Origin: a virus | Length of the DNA: 36,142 bases | Direction: 5' to 3' (one strand) | Virus record (IMG/VR): IMGVR_UViG_3300027976_000102 | Coordinates: 1 to 36,142 of that record | In this document: positions 5,715-13,047 of the stretch, in pieces | How the letters are laid out: every line of letters starts with the position of its first letter | How positions within the stretch are numbered: position 1 is the stretch's first letter | The notes under the pieces: generated by a model | Databases searched by the model: none | What the model was told of the DNA's origin: nothing | What the model saw: the letters and a program-made list of their open reading frames with translations, nothing else | Made by a program: the position numbers and the translations under genes

Positions 5715-7258
5715 TGGCTCAGGACCCTGAGGTTGACATCACCGTGAATTATGAGGCGGAGGGCAATAATTACATAAGCATCACCTCGGAATTTGTTGCC
5801 TATATCGAAGCTAACTTGGACGGTGCCTCCGTCCTCTTGGCCGCCGATGATCCGGGGATTGCTGCCCTCGCGGCGTACATAGTCACCCATCAAGCATCCA
5901 TGGAGAGTGCGCTTGGCGACGTTCAGGGTTGGCTGTCCCAAGTCTACGACTCCCTCGTTAGCCCCGTTGATGGGGCGACGACGATAACGGCGAGGATGGA
6001 ACAAATCGCTGCGACGCTTGTTGCGTCCTTGGCTGCTCAGTCGGGCATTAAATTGAGCGCGGCCGCTTCCGCTTCTCAACTCGCGGAAGTAGTCGATCTC
6101 CTCTATGATTTGCAAGACGTTTTGCTGACGAGTGCATTTGTGGCTGATGATCAGAATTCTTCTCAGCTGGCGAAGCTAGAAAACATTAGGTCATTTTTGG
6201 CTACTTCGATTGTTAGGTTGAACTCTCTGATCGCCGGATCGACCGCCACGGTCGATGAGCTCGCGGCGATTAACGCGCTCATCTCTACCGGGTTCGCGAA
6301 TACCGTCGATGCTGTCGCCGATGTGCAGGTCGCTTCGGCGGAGCTCCTTTCGCAATTGGTGGGACTGAGGAATGACTTCAATGACACTTTTGACACTGGG
6401 CAGATTTATGACTACCTTTCGTACTATGGTTATTCTCTGGGATTCAACGGCGTGCTCGATGCGGATCATGTGTCATACGGTTCGCTCACCGGCGCATCCG
6501 TTCTTGCGACCTCAATAGAGGCGAGGGCCATGAACGCGAAGCTTGCTGCCGTCGCGACAGACATATCTTTGCTTGGCGACCTTAGCGCGGATCAAGTCGC
6601 CGAGCTCGAGGCCATGAATCTTAGCATTACCAAAGCTTCTTTAGATCTCCTCGCCCAAATGGACGCCGAGCATCAGGCGGTCACTGGGTTCCTCGGTGAT
6701 TTGGTCAACCAGTCCGCTAGTAACGGTTCATCCATCGACGATATTTGTGAGTGCCTTGATGTGTTGATCGAGATAAATTCCACACTCATTATTGGTGTCG
6801 ATGTTGATAACGACGGGGATTACGATGATCCCGATGACAAGATGCCTTTGGAGCTCTTGTTGCGGATTATTTGCGACAAGATCGAGACGAACGGCGAGAA
6901 GCTCGAAGAGCAATTAACTCAGGATGAGGTTAGCCCACCGTCTCCACTGGTCGTACCTGGCATCAGCCCGGACACGCTTCCGACGTTGCCTCCGGTTGAG
7001 CCCCCTGACGATGACCCAGTGCTGCCTGTCCCACACGTCGATCAACCATCGAATCCTTTCGAGACGGCCTTTAACGGCATTGGTTTGGGGCGCATGGAAG
7101 CGATTGTGATTCCTGGCCAATATGGGGGCGTTGGGGATATCGATGCGATGCTTGCGAGCGGTCCTTATGCTACGATGCGCACTGTCTTAACGATTGCTCT
7201 AATCATGGTGCTTTACATAGGGTGCTATAATCGGTGCGTGGTTAACGTCCAGACTTAG
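5657..7258 (+). CDS. pIII-like adsorption protein, 533 aa
   Basis: Signal peptide MRYNIVSVLCGLAFLGGSLVA, with cleavage near residue 21, leads into a long Ala/Leu-rich helical region (about 40-370). A calcium-loop-like segment DVDNDGDYDD follows at residues 382-391, then a Pro/Val-rich linker (about 425-470), a domain before the membrane and a C-terminal span (about 506-525, LTIALIMVLYIGC). This layout of exported N-domains, linker and C-terminal anchor is that of the tip protein that binds the receptor and releases the filament. The helical, coiled-coil-like body is unlike the compact N1/N2 domains of Ff pIII. Confidence 0.7.
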   Translation: MRYNIVSVLCGLAFLGGSLVAQDPEVDITVNYEAEGNNYISITSEFVAYIEANLDGASVLLAADDPGIAALAAYIVTHQASMESALGDVQGWLSQVYDSLVSPVDGATTITARMEQIAATLVASLAAQSGIKLSAAASASQLAEVVDLLYDLQDVLLTSAFVADDQNSSQLAKLENIRSFLATSIVRLNSLIAGSTATVDELAAINALISTGFANTVDAVADVQVASAELLSQLVGLRNDFNDTFDTGQIYDYLSYYGYSLGFNGVLDADHVSYGSLTGASVLATSIEARAMNAKLAAVATDISLLGDLSADQVAELEAMNLSITKASLDLLAQMDAEHQAVTGFLGDLVNQSASNGSSIDDICECLDVLIEINSTLIIGVDVDNDGDYDDPDDKMPLELLLRIICDKIETNGEKLEEQLTQDEVSPPSPLVVPGISPDTLPTLPPVEPPDDDPVLPVPHVDQPSNPFETAFNGIGLGRMEAIVIPGQYGGVGDIDAMLASGPYATMRTVLTIALIMVLYIGCYNRCVVNVQT

Positions 7259-7263
7259 ATTTT

Positions 7264-7674
7264 ATGCAAACGATACTTGATTTCCTCGCCGAAGCGTTTC
7301 AGAGATCCATTACTTGGTGGGGTAGTGCCATCGGTTCGGTAATCAATGCCGTTTACAATGCGAACGTTTGGTTGTTGGACGCCATTTTGACAGTAGCCGC
7401 TATAGCGTGGGATTGGATGTATCCGAAATTGCTGCAAGCGATTGCTTGGGTTTGGGCTTATTTCGAGGCTGCTTGGCATCAATACGAGCTGGCTTTGGTC
7501 GGTTTTGTCGCCAGCATAGCTGATAATTTTCCTTCGTTCCCGTCCGTTTACGGGATTGTTAATACGTTTCTTGATTTGCCGACCATTCTGGCAGCGTTGT
7601 CCGTCTGTATTGGTATTGAGCTGACCTTAATGACGGTAAAGATTATTCTGAAACTTTTTCCCGGGATTTATTAG
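7264..7674 (+). CDS. pVI-like minor coat protein, 136 aa
   Basis: The protein is Trp/Ala-rich, with hydrophobic helices around residues 30-75 and a strong C-terminal span (LPTILAALSVCIGIELTLM) ending in a short basic tail (VKIILKLFPGIY). The position between the pIII-like gene and zot, the length and the C-terminal pattern fit the pVI/DUF2523-type proteins that cap the filament end with pIII. The stop codon is followed at once by the zot ATG. Confidence 0.7.
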   Translation: MQTILDFLAEAFQRSITWWGSAIGSVINAVYNANVWLLDAILTVAAIAWDWMYPKLLQAIAWVWAYFEAAWHQYELALVGFVASIADNFPSFPSVYGIVNTFLDLPTILAALSVCIGIELTLMTVKIILKLFPGIY

Positions 7675-8688
7675 ATGATTCGCGCCGTTACTGGTCGTCC
7701 GGGCGAGGGGAAGACGTGCTTCGTGGTTTCGCAAATCATTATGCCGGTGCTGCTCTATAGCCGTCGCGTTGTGGCGACGAATATCAGTTTCAAGTTCGAT
7801 GGGATCCGGGCCGAGTTCGAGCGGGTTGGTTTGGAGTTCGACCCGGCGCAGCTTGTTGAGTTGAAACCCGGCGCGATTGGCGGGAGTCACGGTTTGGGCG
7901 CATCAAATTCCTCGGCGCGGTTCTGGGAGCAAGCCCCGAAGGGCGCGTTGGTTGTCCTCGATGAGGCTGGGGAGTTCCTCAATAGTTATGACTACGTTGG
8001 CAAAGGTCAGGGGGCGGCGCGGATTCTTGGCGAGTATGCGCGCATCCACAGGCACGTTGGGCACGACACTTATCTCATTGTTCAATCCCTTAGCCATATC
8101 GCGAAACAACCGCGTGACCTGGTCAGCGAACATATTAGTTGTTACAATTTCTGCCAGCACCCTGTGCTTGGCATTATCAAACTGCCATTGTTCCTCGTGC
8201 GTCATTGGGATATCGGGGGCGCTGCCAATGCTACGGCAAGCAGGGTCCGGCTGCACCGGCATCGGGCGCGGGATTTTGCGCTTTATTACACGGACGCTTG
8301 CGCATCGATGTTGACGGTCGCTGAAGGGGAGGGGGAGCTTAAAAAGGAAGTTGCCCGTAAGGGGATTGTTAGGCGGGTCCTCGGGGTGCTTGCCGAGAAA
8401 CCAATTATGTTGGTTCTCTTTTTGGTCGCCGTTGCGTTGTGGCTTTTTATGGATTATATGTTTAGTATGACGAAATCCGTGAAGTCTGGTTCTCATGAAA
8501 ACGAAAACGAAATCGAAACCAAAGTTCTGGGCGGCGCTGGGGATGGCGTCGCTAATTCCCTTCTCGATGGCCGCACAGGAGCTGCCAGTGAAGGCATCAG
8601 GCGACCCGCCTTTAATGGTTTTGCCGGAAAAGGCTCTGCCCGGGGTTACGAACTCCGGTCTTCCCACCCTGGCGCAAGTGGCAAATGA
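7675..8688 (+). CDS. zot: Zot/pI-family assembly ATPase, 337 aa
   Basis: Walker A is GRPGEGKT at residues 7-14 and a Walker B-like GALVVLDEAGEF lies around residues 89-100. Then comes a conserved-looking core (ARIHRHVGHDTYLIVQS) and one membrane span at about 243-262 (PIMLVLFLVAVALWLF). This is the inner-membrane motor that extrudes phage DNA through the envelope while coat subunits are added. The C-terminal part after the span is Gly/Ser-rich and is encoded in the 194 nt that also encode the start of the secretin. Confidence 0.9.
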   Translation: MIRAVTGRPGEGKTCFVVSQIIMPVLLYSRRVVATNISFKFDGIRAEFERVGLEFDPAQLVELKPGAIGGSHGLGASNSSARFWEQAPKGALVVLDEAGEFLNSYDYVGKGQGAARILGEYARIHRHVGHDTYLIVQSLSHIAKQPRDLVSEHISCYNFCQHPVLGIIKLPLFLVRHWDIGGAANATASRVRLHRHRARDFALYYTDACASMLTVAEGEGELKKEVARKGIVRRVLGVLAEKPIMLVLFLVAVALWLFMDYMFSMTKSVKSGSHENENEIETKVLGGAGDGVANSLLDGRTGAASEGIRRPAFNGFAGKGSARGYELRSSHPGASGK

Positions 8689-9766
8689 GGCGGGCGTTAT
8701 TGTCGTCGCTGAATCGGTTGTTCTTGAGGCGCGGGTGTTTCGGTCTCCGCCTGATTTCCCGTTTGGTGATTACCTTCGGGCGATCGCGGAGGTTCATGGC
8801 TGGGCGGCGATAAAAACGCCCTGGGGGTATCAGATAAAAGCCCCCGATTTGGCGGCACCCTATATCGTTCCGAGGTCTGCAGTTGGGGCTGATGGCCTGC
8901 AAGGTGTGGTCGGCGAGGAGTGGCCGGCGGCGCGAACTGAGGACTATTATGTTGTGCGTGCGCCTCAAGGTTCGTTTCTTCCTCCGGTTGCCGAAGCCTC
9001 CGGGATTACCTATCGGGTTAGCGTGGTGCAGGTCGACGCCCTCGAGCTGGCTGATCTCGGCATCTCCATCAACGTTCTGGCGGAGGTCCAGAAGTCGCAG
9101 TTTAGTTTGCTCAGCCAATTTACGTTCGCGGAAGTCTTGAAGAGTGGCGCTGCGGAGGCATCCGGAGTCTCGGCGCTTGGCATCGGAGCCGCAGTCGGCT
9201 TGGCGAAGTCGGCCGGTACGATCAGCGGAAGCTGGTACGTTGTCCTTGAGGGTAATACGGTCGAACCGGCGATTTGGTCTGAGCAACAAACCCGTAACAT
9301 CTATCTGGAGTCGCGGAATGTTAATGATTCTCGGGTAGCGGTCGATCGCGAACAAATCCAAGCCGGTAAGCGCATCGAGATTCTTCCCGTCGGGAATGGT
9401 TTCTTCCGCTTCCGCATCGAAGATCTCTCGATCGTTGAAGATGATGTTCGCGGTCTCTCCGCCATCGGGGTTGTCGACTTGCGCGGCCGTAAGGCGTCGT
9501 GGATCTACGGCGGATCAATCGAAACGAAGCAACGCGGCCTGTTTCGCCGGAAGACTGAGCGGCGCGAAATAAGCTATTTGGTCACGGCGGAGGTTCTGCA
9601 ACGAGAGCCGGGCGTGGCGGTTGCGGAAGTCGTCGAGTCGACCGCGATTTCGCTTCGTGGCGCTCGGGGGCCGGGGCAGTCTGATTTGACTGGCGTCCAG
9701 AAAAAACTACGGCCGTCTTGGTTTGGCAAGGACGTGCGCGGCCCGGCCAATGGTCTTCGACGCTAA
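8495..9766 (+). CDS. Secretin, pIV-like outer-membrane channel, 423 aa
   Basis: A basic start and signal peptide (KFWAALGMASLIPFSMA, cleavage near Ala26-27) are followed by an N-terminal domain (about 45-125) and a ring domain (about 155-390) with secretin features: VQVDALELADLGIS near residue 177, a Gly/Ala-rich gate region and repeated beta strands (ISYLVTAEVLQREPG). It forms the outer-membrane pore through which filaments leave, implying a Gram-negative-type (diderm) host. Its first 194 nt overlap zot in another frame. The gene ends 1 nt before the right direct repeat. Confidence 0.85.
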   Translation: MKTKTKSKPKFWAALGMASLIPFSMAAQELPVKASGDPPLMVLPEKALPGVTNSGLPTLAQVANEAGVIVVAESVVLEARVFRSPPDFPFGDYLRAIAEVHGWAAIKTPWGYQIKAPDLAAPYIVPRSAVGADGLQGVVGEEWPAARTEDYYVVRAPQGSFLPPVAEASGITYRVSVVQVDALELADLGISINVLAEVQKSQFSLLSQFTFAEVLKSGAAEASGVSALGIGAAVGLAKSAGTISGSWYVVLEGNTVEPAIWSEQQTRNIYLESRNVNDSRVAVDREQIQAGKRIEILPVGNGFFRFRIEDLSIVEDDVRGLSAIGVVDLRGRKASWIYGGSIETKQRGLFRRKTERREISYLVTAEVLQREPGVAVAEVVESTAISLRGARGPGQSDLTGVQKKLRPSWFGKDVRGPANGLRR

Positions 9767-9767
9767 G

Positions 9768-9853
9768 GAATTGATTCGTATCACCGCGTTCTCCTTCGGC
9801 GTATCTCCAATCAATTGCAAAGTTTCTCGCCGATTGGTCCTCGGCCCGGTGCA
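9768..9853. repeat. 86-bp flanking direct repeat, right (attR-like)
   Basis: It matches 3058-3143 with one mismatch and carries the same 8-bp inverted arms. It begins directly after the secretin stop, so crossing over between the copies would release a circle of 6710 bp with all inovirus genes intact. Confidence 0.85.
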
Positions 9854-9919
9854 GTACCCCTGGGGCGATGCGTTGAGTACCGCCTATAGCAATGCGGAAC
9901 GGGATGGTTCGAGGACCAT

Positions 9920-9935
9920 TGTTCCACGTGGAATG
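9920..9935. promoter_or_regulatory. parS-like palindrome
   Basis: The core TTCCACGTGGAA (9922-9933) is a perfect 12-bp palindrome. Within TGTTCCACGTGGAATG it matches the widespread ParB-binding site (TGTTnCACGTGnAACA form) at nearly all positions, failing only at the right edge. It may be a true ParB/Noc-type site, an E-box-like operator or chance. Confidence 0.45.
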
Positions 9936-9957
9936 TTTTGCTTCGATGTCTTGTTAG

Positions 9958-9978
9958 CGGAGCGCAAAACCCGCTCCG
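9958..9978. other. 7-bp hairpin
   Basis: Arms CGGAGCG (9958-9964) and CGCTCCG (9972-9978) enclose a 7-base loop. There is no T-tract on either strand. It lies between the parS-like site and the promoter and may act as a weak terminator or operator. Confidence 0.4.
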
Positions 9979-9998
9979 AAAGAAAACGTAACAATAGC

Positions 9999-10027
9999 TT
10001 GACCTGCTACGAAAATAGACGTAGTTT
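9999..10027 (+). promoter_or_regulatory. Sigma70-like promoter for the right-hand early genes
   Basis: TTGACC (9999-10004) and TAGTTT (10022-10027) are separated by exactly 17 bases in an AT-richer stretch, about 40 bp ahead of the 90-aa gene. It would drive the C5 methyltransferase cassette. This promoter lies just outside the 473-bp duplicate, so the left copy does not share it. Confidence 0.5.
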
Positions 10028-10056
10028 TAACACACTGAGAACGAAACAACTCTCCG

Positions 10057-10529
10057 ACCAAACCAAATGAAAATCACAATAAGCCACGACGCATCATCAA
10101 TAGACCCGACCGCCACCTGCGGAGAGGAGCAATTCGCCCGAGTCAAAGCGGCGCTTGAAGCCGAATATGAAGCCGCCATCCTCAAGGAATATCCAGACGC
10201 CGATGTCGATTGCGGAGGCTACGACACGACCTGCTCGATTCGAATCACCGGGACAGACATTTATGATCCAAGCGAAATCCGGGCCGACATCCAAAGGATC
10301 TGCGAGGAGGTGTTCGAGACCGGGATGTTCTGGGTATGAAGCCGACACGAGGTGGAAAACGAGCCGGAGCCGGGCGAAAGCTCGGATCCGGACATGGGCG
10401 GACAGTCATCTCGTCCAGCATTACGCTTCCGCCGGATCTGTGGGCCAAGCTGGACCGCCTGCGCCGAGACCAATCACGAAGCGCATTCCTCGCGGGCAAA
10501 CTCCGAAAAATGAGAGCCAAGCCCGAGGA
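10057..10529. repeat. 473-bp direct repeat, right copy
   Basis: It is identical to 526-998. It starts in the CCAAACCAAATG leader and ends in the last codons of the RHH gene; beyond it the two flanks have unrelated genes. Confidence 0.95.
10067..10339 (+). CDS. Small acidic phage protein, 90 aa (copy 2)
   Basis: It is identical in sequence to the protein at 536-808, with ATG straight after CCAAA and a 4-nt overlap with the RHH gene. Here it is the first gene behind the promoter at 9999-10027. No function is known; keeping two perfect copies suggests a recent event rather than two separately maintained roles. Confidence 0.75.
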   Translation: MKITISHDASSIDPTATCGEEQFARVKAALEAEYEAAILKEYPDADVDCGGYDTTCSIRITGTDIYDPSEIRADIQRICEEVFETGMFWV

Positions 10530-10548
10530 GCGCCCAACGAAATCATGA
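10336..10548 (+). CDS. Ribbon-helix-helix-like DNA-binding protein, 70 aa (copy 2)
   Basis: The first 64 residues are identical to the copy at 805; only the C-terminal tail differs (EERPTKS instead of EDTKS) because the duplicate ends there. Overlapping its stop, a ten-codon frame (10545-10577, MTTKRNKALR) runs with ATGA overlaps into the methyltransferase start, which would couple translation of all three. Confidence 0.7.
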   Translation: MKPTRGGKRAGAGRKLGSGHGRTVISSSITLPPDLWAKLDRLRRDQSRSAFLAGKLRKMRAKPEERPTKS

Positions 10549-10573
10549 CGACGAAACGAAACAAAGCCCTGCG

Positions 10574-11782
10574 ATGAAGTCTGGCACGTTTTCCTTTTTG
10601 TCTGTCTGCGCAGGCATCGAGGCCGCCTCGGTCGCGTGGGAGCCGCTAGGGTGGGAGCCGGTGGCATTCTCCGAAATTGAGAAATTCCCCTCCGCCGTGC
10701 TCGCTCACCACTGGCCAGATGTTCCGAACCTTGGCAACATAACCAAGTGGCTGGAATGGCCCACCGAAATCCTTTCCGATGCCAAAATCCTTGTCGGCGG
10801 AACGCCTTGCCAAGCGTTCTCGGTCGCTGGCCTCCGTAACTCCCTCGCCGACGAGCGAGGAAGCCTCACCCTCACCTATGTTAAAATCCTCAATGAAATC
10901 GACAAACAACGCGCTCGCCTTGGACGACCCCCCGCTATTTGCCTCTGGGAGAACGTCCCCGGAGTCCTCTCTACAAAAGACAACGCCTTTGGATGCTTTC
11001 TGGCGGCATTGGCCGGAGAGCATGACCCTCTGCAACCGCCAGGGGGAAAATGGACGGACGCTGGTTATGTGCGCGGCCCCGAAAGAACAATCGCTTGGCG
11101 GATACTCGACGCCCAACATTTCGGCGTTCCCCAACGACGCCGCCGTGTCTTCGTTGTCGCAAGTGCTGGAGAAGGGTTTCGTCCCGAAGAAATACTTTTT
11201 GAGTCCGAAGGCGTGCGCCGGGATTGTGCGCCGAGCCGCGAAGAGGGGGAAAGAATTGCCCCCTGCCTTAACTCAAGCGCTAAAAGCAGCGGCGGAATTG
11301 GAATGAGCAACCAAGAGCTTTTCTCCCAAGGTGGCGGCGGATTGGCGTGGGGTGATGAAATCGCACCGGCTGTAACGGCGAAGTGGCCTGCCGATATTGC
11401 TCCGACTCTGAACGCTTGTTTTGGGGACAAGCTAGGTCTGGAAAATCAGCATATCAACGGTGGATGCGGCCTTTTTGTCCCCGCCACCGCACACTCTCTC
11501 CGAGGCGCAGGCTTCGACGCCAGCGAGGACGGAACGGGACGGGGAACGCCGATTGTCCCTGTTGCGACTCAGCCAGGGGACATGCAAGTCCGCCGACTCA
11601 CCCCCGTCGAGTGCGCCAGACTTCAAGGATTTCCCGATTTTCACACGCTCATCCCGTGGCGCGGCAAACCCGCCGAAGCCTGCCCCGACGGGCCGCAATA
11701 CAAGGCCATCGGGAACTCTATGGCTGTCCCGGTCATGCGATGGATCGGGGAACGCATTTCGCAACTGTCCGCCAAGCCCTAG
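10574..11782 (+). CDS. DNA (cytosine-5) methyltransferase, 402 aa
   Basis: Canonical motifs appear in order: motif I FLSVCAGIEAAS (residues 8-19, AdoMet binding), motif IV GGTPCQAFSVAG (75-86, catalytic Cys79), motif VI WENVPGV (about 125), motif VIII QRRRRVFVVA (about 187-196), a variable target-recognition region (about 200-330), motif IX RRLTPVECARLQGFPDFH and motif X GNSMAVPVM near the end. It would transfer methyl groups to C5 of cytosine in a specific site. No matching restriction enzyme is adjacent, so a solitary phage enzyme shielding its DNA from host restriction is likely. The target site cannot be read from the sequence. Confidence 0.92.
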   Translation: MKSGTFSFLSVCAGIEAASVAWEPLGWEPVAFSEIEKFPSAVLAHHWPDVPNLGNITKWLEWPTEILSDAKILVGGTPCQAFSVAGLRNSLADERGSLTLTYVKILNEIDKQRARLGRPPAICLWENVPGVLSTKDNAFGCFLAALAGEHDPLQPPGGKWTDAGYVRGPERTIAWRILDAQHFGVPQRRRRVFVVASAGEGFRPEEILFESEGVRRDCAPSREEGERIAPCLNSSAKSSGGIGMSNQELFSQGGGGLAWGDEIAPAVTAKWPADIAPTLNACFGDKLGLENQHINGGCGLFVPATAHSLRGAGFDASEDGTGRGTPIVPVATQPGDMQVRRLTPVECARLQGFPDFHTLIPWRGKPAEACPDGPQYKAIGNSMAVPVMRWIGERISQLSAKP

Positions 11783-11800
11783 TAGCGCCAAAATAAATCT

Positions 11801-12142
11801 ATGAAACAAAATACAAACACCGAGGCGGAAACCGCCCAAATCACGGACAGCCAAGCGGATGTCCAGCAGCGTCTTCGGCTGCTTCTTGCTAAATTTAGGG
11901 ATGTTGTCGCCACCCGCCGAGAGTTGGCGGGATACTGGAGCGCAACAGGCTTTTCCGTTAGCGCATCCAGCAGCGTCCGAGTCGCGAACCTATTTGAGAT
12001 ATGCGCGGACGAACTCGAACGGACCATATTAAACGAGCCGGATAACCCAACTCGCGCAGGAATGCTGTTCGGCGCTCTCGAAGAGCTGCAAAGTTTGATA
12101 GCTGATTTCCGGGCAATACAAGACAACCAGCCAACACTATGA
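11801..12142 (+). CDS. Small phage protein with recycled N-terminus, 113 aa
   Basis: It starts with the same MKQNTNTEAETAQ leader as the proteins at 1697 and 12480. The unique body (about residues 24-108) is helical (RLRLLLAKFRDVVATRRELA, then LFGALEELQSLIADFRAI) with no known motif. It ends with NQPTL, encoded in the second linker block, and overlaps the next start by 4 nt. Compared with the copy at 1697 it has about 250 bp of extra cargo between the linker blocks. Confidence 0.6.
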   Translation: MKQNTNTEAETAQITDSQADVQQRLRLLLAKFRDVVATRRELAGYWSATGFSVSASSSVRVANLFEICADELERTILNEPDNPTRAGMLFGALEELQSLIADFRAIQDNQPTL

Positions 12143-12273
12143 CAACCACAACCGAACAAATCGCAGCACAACTCGACGCCACCTACAGCGCCGAACAACT
12201 CGACGCCATCCGCGCCAACCGCCGCGACGAACGCCTCGCCGAACGCCTCGCCGCCGGAAACTTCCAGTCATGA
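12139..12273 (+). CDS. Small phage protein, 44 aa
   Basis: The frame begins MTTTTEQIAAQLDATY, the segment also read inside the gene at 1697, and continues with a charged helix (DAIRANRRDERLAERL) to a stop that overlaps the next ATG (ATGA). Coupling at both ends supports translation. In the left cassette the same start is followed by a different C-terminus, so this is another cargo exchange behind a constant start. Confidence 0.5.
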   Translation: MTTTTEQIAAQLDATYSAEQLDAIRANRRDERLAERLAAGNFQS

Positions 12274-12464
12274 AGCCGACACGAGGCGGAAAACGAGCAG
12301 GAGCCGGGCGAAAGCTCGGCTCCGGACATGGGCGGACAGTCATCTCGTCCAGCATTACGCTGCCGCCCGAGCTATGGGCCAAGCTGGACCGCCTGCGCCG
12401 AGACCAATCCAGGAGCGCATTCCTGGCAGCCAAACTCCGAAAAATGAGAGCCAAGCCCGAGTAG
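12270..12464 (+). CDS. Ribbon-helix-helix-like DNA-binding protein, 64 aa (copy 3)
   Basis: This is the third paralogue of the RHH protein. It differs from the other two at a few positions (PPELW for PPDLW, AAKL for AGKL) and stops right after RAKPE. It is therefore the oldest or most diverged copy, while copies 1 and 2 are identical through the repeat. It directly precedes the portal-proximal gene. Confidence 0.7.
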   Translation: MKPTRGGKRAGAGRKLGSGHGRTVISSSITLPPELWAKLDRLRRDQSRSAFLAAKLRKMRAKPE

Positions 12465-12479
12465 CGCCAAAATAAATCT

Positions 12480-13041
12480 ATGAAACAAAATACAAACACC
12501 GAGGCGGAAACCGCCCAAGTGAGCCCCTACCTGCTCGCCTACGACGCCTACCATGCGGGCCACCGCCGCCCCGCCTACACATGGACCGACGCCCTCGAGT
12601 TTCACCTCCAGCACGGGGCCCTGCTCGCCACCCCGTCCTATTTCGTCCTCGCCCGCCCCGTCCTCCGCAGCACCAGTCCCGAGGACCAGCTCGCTTTAAG
12701 GATTATTAACGTTCCCGCGCCGCCCGAAGCATGGCACATCTGGGCCGCTGCGGGGAATCTCCGCGACCTCCGAGAGGCAGCGCACCGGCACGGCGCCCGG
12801 TGGGTCACCTTTCAGAGACGCGACCAGCAGCGACTTCACACACTCCGCCTCCGGCCCCATGCGCTCCTCAGCCCCCCCCCCCCCCCCCCCCCCCCCCCCC
12901 CTGGTCCCGGCCCATAGCCAGAGCCAGTCCAAGCGCGACCAGGCCGCCCGCCGCCGGCGTCGCGAAGACTACTCATTCGACGACACCATCATCGGCACAT
13001 CCGCCCCCCCCGCCGGCACCCGCCAAACCCTCGGCACCTGA
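12480..13041 (+). CDS. Phage protein split by a poly-C tract (186 aa if read through)
   Basis: As printed the frame stops at 12917 after a meaningless Pro/Gly tail. Past the C-run another frame carries a credible C-terminus (SQSQSKRDQAARRRR...DDTIIGT...) to a stop at 13041, 6 nt before the portal. With 29 instead of 30 C the two join into 187 codons including the stop. The first 13 residues are the recycled MKQNTNTEAETAQ leader; GTG at 12519 may be the original start. The body (DALEFHLQHG, AWHIWAAAGNLRDL) resembles uncharacterised proteins upstream of phage portal genes. It may be off, on, or a sequencing error in this molecule. Confidence 0.55.
12872..12901 (+). repeat. Run of 30 cytosines
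   Basis: An uninterrupted C30 homopolymer lies inside a coding region, at the exact point where the reading frame breaks. It is far longer than any other run in the window. Slipped-strand changes of one base would switch the C-terminus, as in phase-variable contingency loci; sequencing or assembly miscount is the other explanation. Confidence 0.9.
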
Positions 13042-13047
13042 TTTCCC

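Larger units (their letters stand above)
3058..9767 (+). mobile_element. Integrated filamentous phage (inovirus), about 6.7 kb
   Basis: A complete inovirus gene order is present on the plus strand: HUH replication initiator, small hydrophobic proteins, signal-peptide-bearing major coat followed by a terminator, pIII-like protein, pVI-like protein, Zot ATPase and secretin. Direct repeats of 86 bp (3058-3143, 9768-9853) bound it, giving a unit of 6710 bp, a usual inovirus genome size. No integrase or transposase was seen, so host Xer recombinases or another enzyme in trans would have to act. The lower GC and T-ending codons set it apart from the surrounding phage genes. Confidence 0.9.

Noticed and set aside
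3058-9853. tRNA or tmRNA gene end as integration site
   Set aside because: The 86-bp repeat has no T-loop/acceptor pattern or CCA end that could be recognised.
9723-10070. Open frame through the right repeat to the 90-aa gene (TTG 9771 start possible)
   Set aside because: It crosses the att repeat, a parS-like palindrome and a promoter, and only a TTG could start it; more likely chance in non-coding DNA.
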